DNA from: JAOAPY01 sp041492185
Lineage (GTDB): Bacteria > Acidobacteriota > Blastocatellia > Pyrinomonadales > Pyrinomonadaceae
DNA length: 39,894 nt
Direction: 5' to 3'
NCBI GenBank assembly: GCA_041492185.1
Contig: JBGPWL010000038.1
Coordinates: 1-39,894 of the forward strand
The notes beneath the pieces were generated by a model. The model worked only from the letters and a program-made list of their open reading frames with translations, made no database searches and was not told the DNA's origin. Positions 16,142-24,535 of this stretch are shown here, one piece after another. The stretch's first letter is position 1, and each line of letters begins with the position of its first letter. The position numbers and the translations under genes were made by a program.

Positions 16142-17263
16142 TTAACGTTCGCGTTTATAGAACGGCGTCCGCACAATTTGTGCGCCAACTGCGCGCCCGC
16201 GCACATCGATGTGAATCTCTTGCCCTTCGTTTGCGTGCTCAACTGGAACGTATACGAAGCCGATGTTCTTTTTCAGGTAAGGCGCCGGACTCCCCGAAGT
16301 CACACGGCCGACACGCTGACCGTCTACGAAAACATCCTGATTGTCGCGAGCGATACCGCGCTCGATCATCTCAAATCCAACCAGCCGGCGCTTCACGCCC
16401 TCTTCCTTCTGTCTTGCAAGCGCTTCGCGGCCAACGAAATCTCCTTTGTTCAATTTACAGATCCAGCCGAGGTTGGCTTCGAGCAACGTCGTGGTTTCAT
16501 CGATCTCATGTCCGTACAAAGCCATCCCAGCTTCCAACCTCAAAGTGTTACGCGCGGCGAGGCCGCAAGGCAGAATGCCATCGTCGGCGCCAAAGTTCCC
16601 GGCGTCGAGAATCTTGTTCCAGAGTTGCTCAGCTTTCTCCGCGGCCGCGTAAACTTCAAATCCGTCTTCGCCCGTGTAGCCCGTGCGTGAAACGATCGCC
16701 GGTACTCCATCAACGTTTCCTTCGCAAAAGTGATAGTACTTAATTTCGTCGAGTGGAACATTCGTCAGCGGCTGCAAGATGCGAATCGCGTCCGGCCCCT
16801 GAAGCGCAAGCTGGCAGTAGTCAGCGCTCATGTTCTTAAGTTCGACCGCCTGACCTGAGTGATGGGACTTGATCCAGTTCCAATCCTTATCAGTCGTGCC
16901 GGCATTAACGACGAGCAGCAAATGATCTTGCGCAACCCGATAGACGAGCAAGTCGTCGATCACGGTTCCTTCCGGCGTGGTTAAGGCGGAGTACTGCGCC
17001 TGCCCATCAATCAATTTCGATGCATCATTTGATACCAGACAGTTAACGAAGGCGATCGCATCGGGCCCGCGCACATCGATTTCGCCCATGTGTGACACAT
17101 CAAACAAGCCGGCGTGTGTGCGCGTGCGCACGTGCTCCTCGACAGTGCCGGCTGGGTATTGCACAGGCATGTCCCAGCCGCCGAAATCGACCATGCGTCC
17201 ACCCAGGCGACGATGGGTAGCATTGAGCGGTGTTTGTTTCAGATCCGGAGCCGGTGCACTCAC
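16142..17263 (-). CDS. gcvT: Glycine cleavage system T protein (aminomethyltransferase)
   Basis: A 373-residue protein that transfers the methylene carbon from aminomethyl-lipoyl-GcvH to tetrahydrofolate and releases ammonia. GRMVDFGGWDMPVQY near residue 22, FDVSHMGEIDVRG and SRTGYTGEDGFE are family signatures, the last including the catalytic Asp region. A GTG start is preceded by GAGGAA at 6 bases. It is the first gene of the gcv operon. I looked for a glycine riboswitch in the 170 bases upstream and could not recognise one. Confidence 0.97.
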   Translation of the reverse strand: MSAPAPDLKQTPLNATHRRLGGRMVDFGGWDMPVQYPAGTVEEHVRTRTHAGLFDVSHMGEIDVRGPDAIAFVNCLVSNDASKLIDGQAQYSALTTPEGTVIDDLLVYRVAQDHLLLVVNAGTTDKDWNWIKSHHSGQAVELKNMSADYCQLALQGPDAIRILQPLTNVPLDEIKYYHFCEGNVDGVPAIVSRTGYTGEDGFEVYAAAEKAEQLWNKILDAGNFGADDGILPCGLAARNTLRLEAGMALYGHEIDETTTLLEANLGWICKLNKGDFVGREALARQKEEGVKRRLVGFEMIERGIARDNQDVFVDGQRVGRVTSGSPAPYLKKNIGFVYVPVEHANEGQEIHIDVRGRAVGAQIVRTPFYKRER

Positions 17264-17379
17264 GCGCGTTCCTCGAACCTCGCGAGATCAATAAGCAAAA
17301 ATTCGTCAGGCAAGCGAAGTCGGAAACCTAGCATGCGCAGTGCAGTGCGTCAAGCGGGTGATGAACTGGGATGCGGTGC

Positions 17380-17444
17380 GCGGTAGCACAGACTTCAGTC
17401 TGTGATTCTGCTCACGTCAAACAGACTGAGGTCTGTGTTACTGC
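17380..17444. repeat. Inverted repeat with nested TTCA-loop hairpins
   Basis: Arms 17380-17402 and 17422-17444 match in reverse complement at 20 of 23 positions. The left arm forms a nested hairpin CACAGAC, TTCA, GTCTGTG (17387-17404). The right arm forms ACAGAC, TGAG, GTCTGT (17421-17436). The loop is like that of the 3926 repeat, but the stem is unrelated. The right arm covers the stop codon of the small gene ending at 17438. Confidence 0.8.
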
Positions 17445-17656
17445 GGGCATTCGGAGTTGGTTCTGGGTGCGTTGGGGCCGAAGCGGAGATGGTATTCCGC
17501 CGAAGTGATGTACGAACAGACCAGCGCTTGCTGCTTCGCCACGTCTCTGGCCGGCGCCGCGTTGATCTGACTCTGCCAAAACAACCGCCGCTGTCTCCAT
17601 CTCGCAGCGGCGATCAAATTCGTCAGCGTAGCTAGTGTAGGAGTTTCCTCCGCCAT
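17438..17656 (-). CDS. Possible 72-residue hypothetical protein
   Basis: An open frame encoding MAEETPTLATLTNLIAAARW and then a Gln/Arg/Ala-rich helical stretch. It has no recognised family and no clear Shine-Dalgarno. In its favour, the stop codon sits inside an inverted repeat, as for several solid genes here, and the composition looks protein-like. Against it, it lies in a 930-base stretch with several equally long overlapping frames. It is a weak call. Confidence 0.35.
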   Translation of the reverse strand: MAEETPTLATLTNLIAAARWRQRRLFWQSQINAAPARDVAKQQALVCSYITSAEYHLRFGPNAPRTNSECPQ

Positions 17657-18196
17657 CGTGAACGAGAACTCATTTGCGCATCGTCAAAAAGGTGAAGGCA
17701 ACTCTATTATCCGGTCCCAATTCTTGTCAAACGAAAGATTTCCGGCGCGTTGACGCCGGGAATCTGAAGTCGGTCAAATTGCCGACGAAAAACTACAACA
17801 CTGAACTGAGTACGCGCGTTTCGGGGAACTGGACTCGAAGACTTGATTGAGAAAGAAATTATTGTATCGGTTGAAGAGTAGTGATAGAGTCCCGCCGTCA
17901 CGCCTAGCAAGACCTGGTGGAATCCCAGCTTTGTCTTTTCGGTACTGGATTTAAGCACCGCCAAAGAGACTGGGGGTTGGGGCTGGCTTTTCTCCATGCA
18001 GGTCATATTGTTTTGAGATCTACAAAGACAGGGCCGCGTTTAGGAAACACGTCTCCGGCCCGATCTTTACCGGGTTCGTCAGAGAACCCGGCCTTACGTG
18101 ACTGTCGAGTTTCCGAAACCAGATCGCGGGATTGGCAGGGCCAGCGACCTGATGTCATGAAAGCACGGCGAACTTCACCCAAAGGGAGAAAATCAA
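17657..18196. other. Region without a supported gene, upstream of the phosphoesterase
   Basis: These 540 bases hold short overlapping frames on both strands with poor composition and no family resemblance. The only structure that I see is a perfect 8-base-pair hairpin, CCGGGTTC and GAACCCGG around GTCAGA (18070-18091), without a T-tract. It may contain the promoter and leader of the gene at 18197. Confidence 0.5.
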
Positions 18197-19204
18197 ATGA
18201 AATTCGGATTACGGTCGTTCGTAGTACTGCTGGCCGCGTTTGGCCTTGTCGCCAGTTTTCATTCAGGGTCGCGATTGAATACGGATTCGGTCAGCCCAGC
18301 CCAAACATTTTCGGCTCTCTCTCCGCTGCCGGGAACAGGTTCGCTTGCCCCGCCCAGCGATCCAAACAACTTCACGTTCTTCGTTGCCGGAGATAATCGC
18401 CCCAAGAAAGAACTGGATCCGCCGACGGATACCATCGTTAAGTTCTTCCAGAAAGTTGCCAAGCACAACCCGTCGCTGGTCATGCTTGCTGGTGACACGA
18501 TCTATGGCAAGAACCCAAACAGCGAGACAACGATCCAAGGGGAATATGCCGATTTCCTCAAAGTTGCCAAGCAGGGCGGCGTGCCGGTGTTCAATGCCCC
18601 GGGCAATCACGAAATGGACGATCAGGATGACGTGCCCAACGCGCAAATGCAGAAGTGGTATGCGCAGTACATGGCGCAACCCTACGGCGCATTCAACTAC
18701 GGCAACTCCCGCTTCATTGCGATGAACACGGAAGAGATTGCCCCACAGGGAATCGCGCGCGCGCCCAGAGCGCCCACGGAAACCGCCGGCAAGACTTTGG
18801 ATCCCGGATATGTCAGCGCTGCTCAGTTTGACGCGTTGAAGGCAGACCTCGATGCGAACAAGGACAAGGCGCACATCTTCATCTTCATGCATCACCCTAT
18901 GAAACCAGCGTCGACAAAAGACGGATTAGATCCGGATATTGCAAAGAAACTGGAGAAGCTTTTCAAGCAGTACAAGAACGTCTCATATGTGGTTGCCGCG
19001 CACGAGCACCTCTACTTTAACCCGCAGACTAATGACGGGCAGCCGCCGCCAAGCTGGAAATCAAATCAACCAGCCATCTATCTCGTGTCCGGCGGCGCCG
19101 GAGCTCCGCTTACAAAGAGGCCTTCGCCGGGCGTGGGGGTCTACCACTATCTTATCTTTACGGTGGCCAAAGATGTGGTGACGGTTACCAAGAAAGACCT
19201 CTAA
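18197..19204 (+). CDS. Secreted calcineurin-like metallophosphoesterase
   Basis: A 335-residue protein with an N-terminal signal peptide (about 1-20). The metallophosphoesterase motifs are GDNR (65-68), GD (99-100), GNHE (136-139), HHP (232-234) and AHEH (268-271). They match the metal-binding blocks, with GDN in place of the more common GDxH. Such enzymes hydrolyse phosphomono- or diesters with two metal ions; the substrate cannot be read from the sequence. GGGAGA lies 7 bases before the ATG. It is followed after 43 bases by the multiheme cytochrome gene in the same direction, so co-transcription is likely. Confidence 0.9.
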   Translation: MKFGLRSFVVLLAAFGLVASFHSGSRLNTDSVSPAQTFSALSPLPGTGSLAPPSDPNNFTFFVAGDNRPKKELDPPTDTIVKFFQKVAKHNPSLVMLAGDTIYGKNPNSETTIQGEYADFLKVAKQGGVPVFNAPGNHEMDDQDDVPNAQMQKWYAQYMAQPYGAFNYGNSRFIAMNTEEIAPQGIARAPRAPTETAGKTLDPGYVSAAQFDALKADLDANKDKAHIFIFMHHPMKPASTKDGLDPDIAKKLEKLFKQYKNVSYVVAAHEHLYFNPQTNDGQPPPSWKSNQPAIYLVSGGAGAPLTKRPSPGVGVYHYLIFTVAKDVVTVTKKDL

Positions 19205-19247
19205 GCGGGCAGCCTGAATATGGAATGCTTATGGCGAAGGAGTGAGT

Positions 19248-22200
19248 ATGCGGGAAGCTAAAATCATCTCTGGCATGCGCGAGGTTGGCATCATTGTGTC
19301 AGTTCTGGTGGGCATAGCAGGCTTGCTGATGTGGGTGGCAACCGGAGCCGCCGCGCCGCAGGACAACACTTGCAAGACATGCACGCCCCTCAAACCCGCC
19401 GACGACAGGCGATGCAAGCAGCTTGAGAACGAACTCAGCCAGCCCGGTCAATTTGTCTCGCGGGGGCAGGCTCAACTCGACAAGTATGAGCCCCTGATGG
19501 CGGAGTTCATGGAGAAGTTGTGCTATCGCGCGTGGCCGCACGACGCGACCGCCCGCGATACGGGTCCGTACACCGCCACGCTGGTCAACGGGCAACTCAA
19601 AGCTCAGGCTTACAACCAGCACGCTGTGTCGCGCGTTTGGTACTCGCCTCCGATGTTTGAGTGGATGGAGCGCTACCGTCCGGAGGACGAAACGAAGGCG
19701 CCCAGCAATCAGCCGGCTCCGCCCAACGGCGCCATGATGGTGAAGGAGATGTGGACTCCTCCGCTGGCGCGCTGGGCTGGGACTTGCTTTGACTGCGTCA
19801 GGCCCGACGGCACTGGTGCGGTCTTTTGGATCCGTGATGACAACACCTTCAGCAGTGGATGGTTCGGCAGTTGGTACGGTCCGGGCTGGAAGCCTGATTG
19901 GCCGGCCCGCGCAAGCAATCCCCTTACCGGAAGCGGTGCGGGTGGCTCGCAGTTCTGTACCAACTGTCACGCCGCCACAGTGTCCGGCAACACGTTTGTC
20001 TCGATGGGGAATTACTTTGGCAAGAACGTCCACCACTTCCTGACTCAGTTGGTGCCGGACATCCCGGCCGCGACAACGCATCACGAGTTCGTCGCGCTGC
20101 CTCCGAACCGGGTGGCCCGCCTGGGAGAGGCGCTCTACGATTATGACGGCGCCTTTCTGGAAACATTCAAAGGGAAACTCGCAGCGCCGGATTGGGGCTC
20201 GGTTAACCGCATGCCCTCCCAGACCTACGACGATGTGGTTGTGGGCGGCAAGAAGAAAGTTATCCTGGGCGGTAAGGACGCCGTTTATTTCCAGACCTCC
20301 ACAGAATGCTTAGGCTGTCATACTCCGTTCGCCACCGGCTTGCAGTACGACATGGCGGCGCCGGTGCCGGCCGACCATCAAGCGAAGCTGGGTGGTTCTC
20401 TCACTGACGTCTCGCCCTACGCGCTCTGGGCGGCTTCGCCGATGGGCCTTGCCGGCCGCGATCCGATTTTTTTCGCACTGCTCGAAAGCGAACGAAAGCT
20501 TCACCCGAAACAGGATGCCCTGGTGCAGGACACGTGTCTTCAGTGCCACGGGATCATGGGCCAGCGCCAATTTGCTCTCGACGCCAACGACGGCGACTGC
20601 GGACAGTTTCAACGAAGTGTGGCCAACGCCATTCCGTATCCGAGCGGGAATCCAACCGCGGCGAATGCGAGCTATGGCGCGCTGGCCCGCGACGGAATCT
20701 CGTGCACAACGTGTCACCATGTAGTGCTCGGCGCAGAGGCCGAGAAAGACCGCCGCTTACCCGCGAACCGATGTGTCGACCAGAAGCAGAAATGGTTCAA
20801 CCCACCCTCGACGCACGACGGTTTTGCGCTTACCTTCAGCGGGAACTTTCTGCTCGGTCCTGATACCGAACTCTATGGCCCGTTCGCCGATCCGAAAACG
20901 AAGCTGATGGAAAACTCCCTGGCCATCAAACCCGTCCACAACCCCACCGCGCTGATGAGTTCAGAGATGTGCGGCACTTGCCACACCATTCATCTTCCGG
21001 TGCTCGACAATCCCCAGGGCGATGTCGAGGCGGGCAAGGGCGGCGACCCGCTCAAGCAATACCCAAAAATTTACGAACAGACTACCTACCCAGAGTGGGC
21101 CTTCAGCGCTTACCGCACCGGCAAGAGCGACGGCAGGGAACTTCCTTTCGGGGCGGGCGATCGCGCCAAGTCGTGTCAGGGATGCCACATGCCTAACCAG
21201 GATAGCAAAGGCAATCCGTACAAGAGCAAGATTGCCACGGTCGAGGAGTTTACCAACTATCCCGAGACGGACTACCGCCTGCCGGCTGCTGAGATCGATC
21301 TCGCGCCGCGCGGACCATACGGCCGTCACACGCTGGTCGGGCTAAACGTATTCCTGCTCAAGATGGCCCAGCAGTTTCCGGATGTGCTGGGGATCCGCAT
21401 TAACGATCCCAGCGGTTTGCCCGGCGCCGTCGCTCCGCTGGTCACCTCTGAACAATCGATGCTGGACCAGGCAAAGAACGAGACGGCGGCTATCAAAGTC
21501 GCTCCCGTCTGGGATCAGACTAAAAAAACTCTGATCGCCCAGGTTGAGATCGAAAATAAGACCGGCCACAAATTCCCATCCGGAGTTAGCTTCCGCCGGG
21601 CCTTCATCGAACTGGATGTGCTCGACCAGAACGGCAACACGCTCTGGGCCTCCGGCCGCACCAACAATGCCGGCGTAATCGTCGACGAACAGAATCGTCC
21701 CATCGCCGGCGAGAATTGGTGGCAACCCGACTGCTCCGCGCGCATCCCGATTGACGAACAGAAGTGGCAGCGTCACTACACTTCAATCACGCAGCAGGAC
21801 CAGGCCCAAATCTATCAGGAGCTTTTGACGGACAAGCAGGGCTACCTCACGGCCAGCTTCCTCAGCATCGACAAAAGGGTAAAGGACAACCGCCTCCTGC
21901 CCCACGGTTTCCTGGCCGAGGCGGCGCGGCTGGAAATAGCCAAGGCTCTCGGCGACACGACACCCCTCGATTCGGTCATGGACGAAAACGTCGGCAGTGA
22001 CCATGCTGTGGGACCGGTGGGCGTCGGCGGCGACGACGACTACACGCGCGGCGGCCGCGACCGACTGACGTACATCGTCAGCAATCTCGCCGGGCGGCCG
22101 GCGACTATTCGGGCGACCCTCTATTTCCAAAGCATCGCTCCCTACTTTCTACAGGATCGGTTTTGCGTTGCTCCGGATGGTCCCGACACGCAGCGCCTCT

Positions 22201-22286
22201 ATTTCCTGGCCGGCCACCTGAACCTGGGCGGAACAGAGATCGAAGGCTGGAAGCTGAAGATAGCGGAGGCCGCCGTGAGGTTGTAG
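19248..22286 (+). CDS. Large exported six-haem c-type cytochrome
   Basis: A 1012-residue protein with an N-terminal signal or anchor helix (about 12-34). Six CxxCH haem c sites are visible at residues 237-241, 354-358, 430-434, 486-490, 575-579 and 643-647. Two further CxxC pairs (42-46, followed by Thr, and 180-184, followed by Val) lack the His. The last 365 residues have no haem and look like a beta-rich domain. It probably carries electrons in the periplasm or at the outer membrane, but I do not recognise a named family. AAGGAG precedes the ATG at 19248; a GTG at 19242 overlaps it. Confidence 0.88.
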   Translation: MREAKIISGMREVGIIVSVLVGIAGLLMWVATGAAAPQDNTCKTCTPLKPADDRRCKQLENELSQPGQFVSRGQAQLDKYEPLMAEFMEKLCYRAWPHDATARDTGPYTATLVNGQLKAQAYNQHAVSRVWYSPPMFEWMERYRPEDETKAPSNQPAPPNGAMMVKEMWTPPLARWAGTCFDCVRPDGTGAVFWIRDDNTFSSGWFGSWYGPGWKPDWPARASNPLTGSGAGGSQFCTNCHAATVSGNTFVSMGNYFGKNVHHFLTQLVPDIPAATTHHEFVALPPNRVARLGEALYDYDGAFLETFKGKLAAPDWGSVNRMPSQTYDDVVVGGKKKVILGGKDAVYFQTSTECLGCHTPFATGLQYDMAAPVPADHQAKLGGSLTDVSPYALWAASPMGLAGRDPIFFALLESERKLHPKQDALVQDTCLQCHGIMGQRQFALDANDGDCGQFQRSVANAIPYPSGNPTAANASYGALARDGISCTTCHHVVLGAEAEKDRRLPANRCVDQKQKWFNPPSTHDGFALTFSGNFLLGPDTELYGPFADPKTKLMENSLAIKPVHNPTALMSSEMCGTCHTIHLPVLDNPQGDVEAGKGGDPLKQYPKIYEQTTYPEWAFSAYRTGKSDGRELPFGAGDRAKSCQGCHMPNQDSKGNPYKSKIATVEEFTNYPETDYRLPAAEIDLAPRGPYGRHTLVGLNVFLLKMAQQFPDVLGIRINDPSGLPGAVAPLVTSEQSMLDQAKNETAAIKVAPVWDQTKKTLIAQVEIENKTGHKFPSGVSFRRAFIELDVLDQNGNTLWASGRTNNAGVIVDEQNRPIAGENWWQPDCSARIPIDEQKWQRHYTSITQQDQAQIYQELLTDKQGYLTASFLSIDKRVKDNRLLPHGFLAEAARLEIAKALGDTTPLDSVMDENVGSDHAVGPVGVGGDDDYTRGGRDRLTYIVSNLAGRPATIRATLYFQSIAPYFLQDRFCVAPDGPDTQRLYFLAGHLNLGGTEIEGWKLKIAEAAVRL

Positions 22287-22360
22287 AAGGTCACGTTGGC
22301 TTGCTTCGCTGTTATGAAGAGTGAAAGGCGTTCGATCAACGTTTGCCCTGCTCCGTAATT

Positions 22361-22469
22361 TCCGACAAGCTTTCAGCTTGTCGTTGGACCGCGCATTGTT
22401 CAAGTTGCAGATGTAGCGTCAGTCTCGCTGGCGGGCTTTCTAGCCACGACAAGCCGAAAGCTTATCGGA
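22361..22469. repeat. Inverted repeat between convergent genes
   Basis: Arms 22361-22383 and 22447-22469 match in reverse complement at 21 of 23 positions. The left arm has a nested hairpin CGACAAGC, TTTCA, GCTTGTCG. It sits between the convergent ends of the cytochrome (22286) and anti-sigma (22473) genes, so it could help end transcription from both sides. It resembles the repeats at 3926 and 35748. Confidence 0.8.
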
Positions 22470-22472
22470 CAA

Positions 22473-23267
22473 TCAGAAGTTACGCTCGCGCACGTCAACC
22501 TTCTGAAGCGTAAACACAACCCTCATTGTGTCGGGCCGGCGATCCATCGAGGCTGGAACGAAAGCAGCATCGCGTCGCAGCGCGCTCTCGAAATCGTCGA
22601 GCATTCGACGATCGCGGGGCGCTTGAACCACTTCCGCCAACGACGCGCTGCCGTTGCTGAAAACATCGGCCACTACGATCATGTCGTCAGCGTCTTCGTA
22701 AGCGAGCGCGTTGTTCGGATGAGCATTCAATCGTGTTAGCGCAGCCAACGCTCCGTCAGGGTTCAGGCTGGGCGATTGCACGGTAAACGGAGCGCGTTGG
22801 GCCGCGTAGTCTTCGGGCGTAACTGGTTCATTGATGTCCAGACCCTTTGGCGCTACGAGGTAGACTGCATCGTGTTGCATCGCGGCCTCGTGCAGCGCCT
22901 GAAAGTGCGGACGTAGTCCAACAAACATTCCCATGAACAGGATGACGGAAGCGAAAGAACCGATGGTGTACGGCATCAGCTTTGGCTCGAGCCATTGAGC
23001 GACGCGAACGCCAAAAGATACTGCTGGTTGGATCTGACGAGCTGCGGCTTCAATCTCCAGGGCCCTGGTGATCGAGAAGGCAAGATCGACCGGCGCGACT
23101 GGGCGAGCCAATGCGCGCAAGCTTTGCTTAATCGAACGCAGCTCCGCCAGTCCAGCGCGACAGACCGGACACTCCCCCAGGTGTTCGTCGACCAACACTC
23201 TGGTCGGCAGGGACAGGACATCATCGATGTATGACGAGAAAAGCGGTTTTGTTTCTTCGCACAACAT
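22473..23267 (-). CDS. Membrane anti-sigma factor with zinc-finger (zf-HC2)
   Basis: A 264-residue protein. The N-terminal anti-sigma zinc motif uses Cys3, His29, Cys33 and Cys36 (HLGECPVCRAG). One membrane segment spans about 100-118, and a 145-residue extracytoplasmic domain follows. Such proteins hold an ECF sigma factor at the membrane until a signal releases it. It follows the ECF sigma gene (23571-24230) on the same strand, with 303 bases of palindromic repeat between them. The C-terminal domain is not a family that I recognise and probably senses the signal. Confidence 0.88.
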   Translation of the reverse strand: MLCEETKPLFSSYIDDVLSLPTRVLVDEHLGECPVCRAGLAELRSIKQSLRALARPVAPVDLAFSITRALEIEAAARQIQPAVSFGVRVAQWLEPKLMPYTIGSFASVILFMGMFVGLRPHFQALHEAAMQHDAVYLVAPKGLDINEPVTPEDYAAQRAPFTVQSPSLNPDGALAALTRLNAHPNNALAYEDADDMIVVADVFSNGSASLAEVVQAPRDRRMLDDFESALRRDAAFVPASMDRRPDTMRVVFTLQKVDVRERNF

Positions 23268-23289
23268 AGTTCATTTCCAAATTCCGATT

Positions 23290-23569
23290 GCGAATGGCTG
23301 ACCGACCCCGGCTGCTCCCTCTTGCAAGGGAAGCAACTCCGATAGAATCCAGGGCTGACCTAACCAGCTCTTTGAGCGAGTCTATCAACGGGTGTTGCTG
23401 GCCACGTTTTCAATTTCGCTCATCCTTCCGGCCCTTCCTGCCTCGCACTCTTCGGTTCACTTCGACCCATTTGGCACCGAGTTGTAGTGAGCCGGGGCGG
23501 GTCAGCCATTCGCCTGGGAGCGCGAGCATCTTGCTCGCAAAGTGCGGGCATGATGCCCGCGCTCCCAGG
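23290..23569. repeat. Composite palindromic element between sigma and anti-sigma genes
   Basis: Outer arms 23290-23313 and 23490-23513 match in reverse complement at 22 of 24 positions across 176 bases. Directly next to them, 23513-23569 folds as an outer stem (CCTGGGAGCGC with GCGCTCCCAGG) enclosing two hairpins: GCGAGC, ATCTT, GCTCGC and GCGGGC, ATGAT, GCCCGC. The block ends 2 bases before the sigma gene stop codon. It fills the 303-base gap and has no gene. It could be a non-autonomous mobile element or REP-like repeat, and may lower anti-sigma expression. Confidence 0.75.
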
Positions 23570-23570
23570 A

Positions 23571-24230
23571 TTACAAAGATCCTTCCAACTTCTGGCGCAG
23601 CTCTTCTCGGCCACGCGATAATCTTGACTTCACCGTGCCAATGCTGATCTCCAGCGTCGCCGCAATCTCTTCGTAACTGAAACCCTCGATATCTCGAAGG
23701 ACCACTGTCTCTCGATACGTGCGACTGAGATTCTGCAAAGCAGTTCTGAGCGCTCGCTCCCGTTCATGATCCAGTGTCTTTTGCTCAGGGCTGCTGGTTC
23801 GTTCTGCTCGCAACGTCGCGTGCAGCGGCTGTCCATAAAGCCCTTCCGGCGAATCAAGCGAGACTGTTACATCACGACGGCGTCGGCGCCACCAGCGCCA
23901 GCGGTTGCGCGCTTGATTGATTGCGATCCGGTAGATCCACGTCCGCAAATCAGCGTCGCCGCGAAAACGCGCGATGTTCTGAAACGCGCGCAAGAAAGTC
24001 TCCTGCGTCAGGTCGCGGGCCTCTTCCGGGTTTTCAGTCAACCGATACAGCAGTCCATATATCTCACCCGATCGTTCGGCGACCAACAGCTCAAAGGCCT
24101 CCGCCTCGCCTTGTCTTAATCTTTCAATGAACTGCGTCTCCGCGTTGGGACGAGCCTCGACGGGGGCCGCGGATGCAACCTGTTCCAGATCCATTTGCCC
24201 GCGGAGGGCTATGGGCTCTCCGTAGCTCAC
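23571..24230 (-). CDS. ECF-type RNA polymerase sigma factor
   Basis: A 219-residue sigma-70 family protein with only regions 2 and 4. Region 2 carries ARDLTQETFLRAFQNIARFR (71-90) and RTWIYRIAINQARNR. Region 4 (about 163-214) carries LRDIEGFSYEEIAATLEIS and GTVKSRLSRGREELRQKL. An Arg-rich linker (about 111-119) joins them. The GTG start has AGGGGG about 6 bases upstream; an ATG at 24194 is the alternative. Its promoter-proximal GGAACAA...TCTAAA suggests autoregulation. The anti-sigma gene follows downstream. Confidence 0.93.
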   Translation of the reverse strand: MSYGEPIALRGQMDLEQVASAAPVEARPNAETQFIERLRQGEAEAFELLVAERSGEIYGLLYRLTENPEEARDLTQETFLRAFQNIARFRGDADLRTWIYRIAINQARNRWRWWRRRRRDVTVSLDSPEGLYGQPLHATLRAERTSSPEQKTLDHERERALRTALQNLSRTYRETVVLRDIEGFSYEEIAATLEISIGTVKSRLSRGREELRQKLEGSL

Positions 24231-24296
24231 TGGTTACCCCCTGGGGTGGGAAGCGCAGCAGCAACAGGCGTCTGCCTTTCCCTGGACAGTCCGCCC

Positions 24297-24326
24297 TTTA
24301 GACACCGCTTGCTTTCCGTTTGTTCC
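24297..24326 (-). promoter_or_regulatory. ECF-type promoter upstream of the sigma gene
   Basis: On the minus strand GGAACAA (24326-24320) is followed after 17 bases by TCTAAA (24302-24297). This resembles the SigmaE-type pattern of GGAAC at -35 and TCTRA at -10. The sigma gene begins about 65 bases downstream. The match is by eye; autoregulation is inferred. Confidence 0.55.
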
Positions 24327-24411
24327 AAAGAAGAATGGCGCATACCGAACCACCTGACCCCTGACGTCCGCCCCACGGCGCAAACGCCACTCAGGTCGAG
24401 CCGCTCCGCCT

Positions 24412-24434
24412 TTGTCAACTCACTCGCTTGACAA
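24412..24434 (+). promoter_or_regulatory. TTGACA -35-like element in a small palindrome
   Basis: TTGTCAA (24412-24418) and TTGACAA (24428-24434) form a 7-base-pair inverted repeat with 9 bases between. The right half holds a consensus TTGACA pointing to the TPR gene at 24536, and the left half holds one on the other strand. The -10 on the plus side (TTAGAG at 24451) is weak. The rest of the 305-base gap 24231-24535 holds no gene beyond this and the ECF-type promoter. Confidence 0.35.
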
Positions 24435-24535
24435 GCTTTCGCGGCGACCATTAGAGTGAGTGTTTCGCTTATCATACACCCAAAAGAACGCAGTTCACCA
24501 TGGGGACTTGCGAGCAGGAAACGAGCAGAAACTAA

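Noticed and set aside
16111..16743. Plus-strand frame opposite gcvT
   Set aside because: It lies wholly over gcvT and has an Arg/Ser-rich composition typical of a shadow frame.
17264..17440. Glycine riboswitch upstream of gcvT
   Set aside because: I could not find the conserved glycine aptamer core; the visible structure is an inverted repeat of a type found elsewhere.
17707..18006. 99-residue minus-strand frame
   Set aside because: No Shine-Dalgarno, no recognisable motif and weak composition.
17917..18396. 159-residue plus-strand frame
   Set aside because: It overlaps the start of the phosphoesterase gene and has shadow-like composition.
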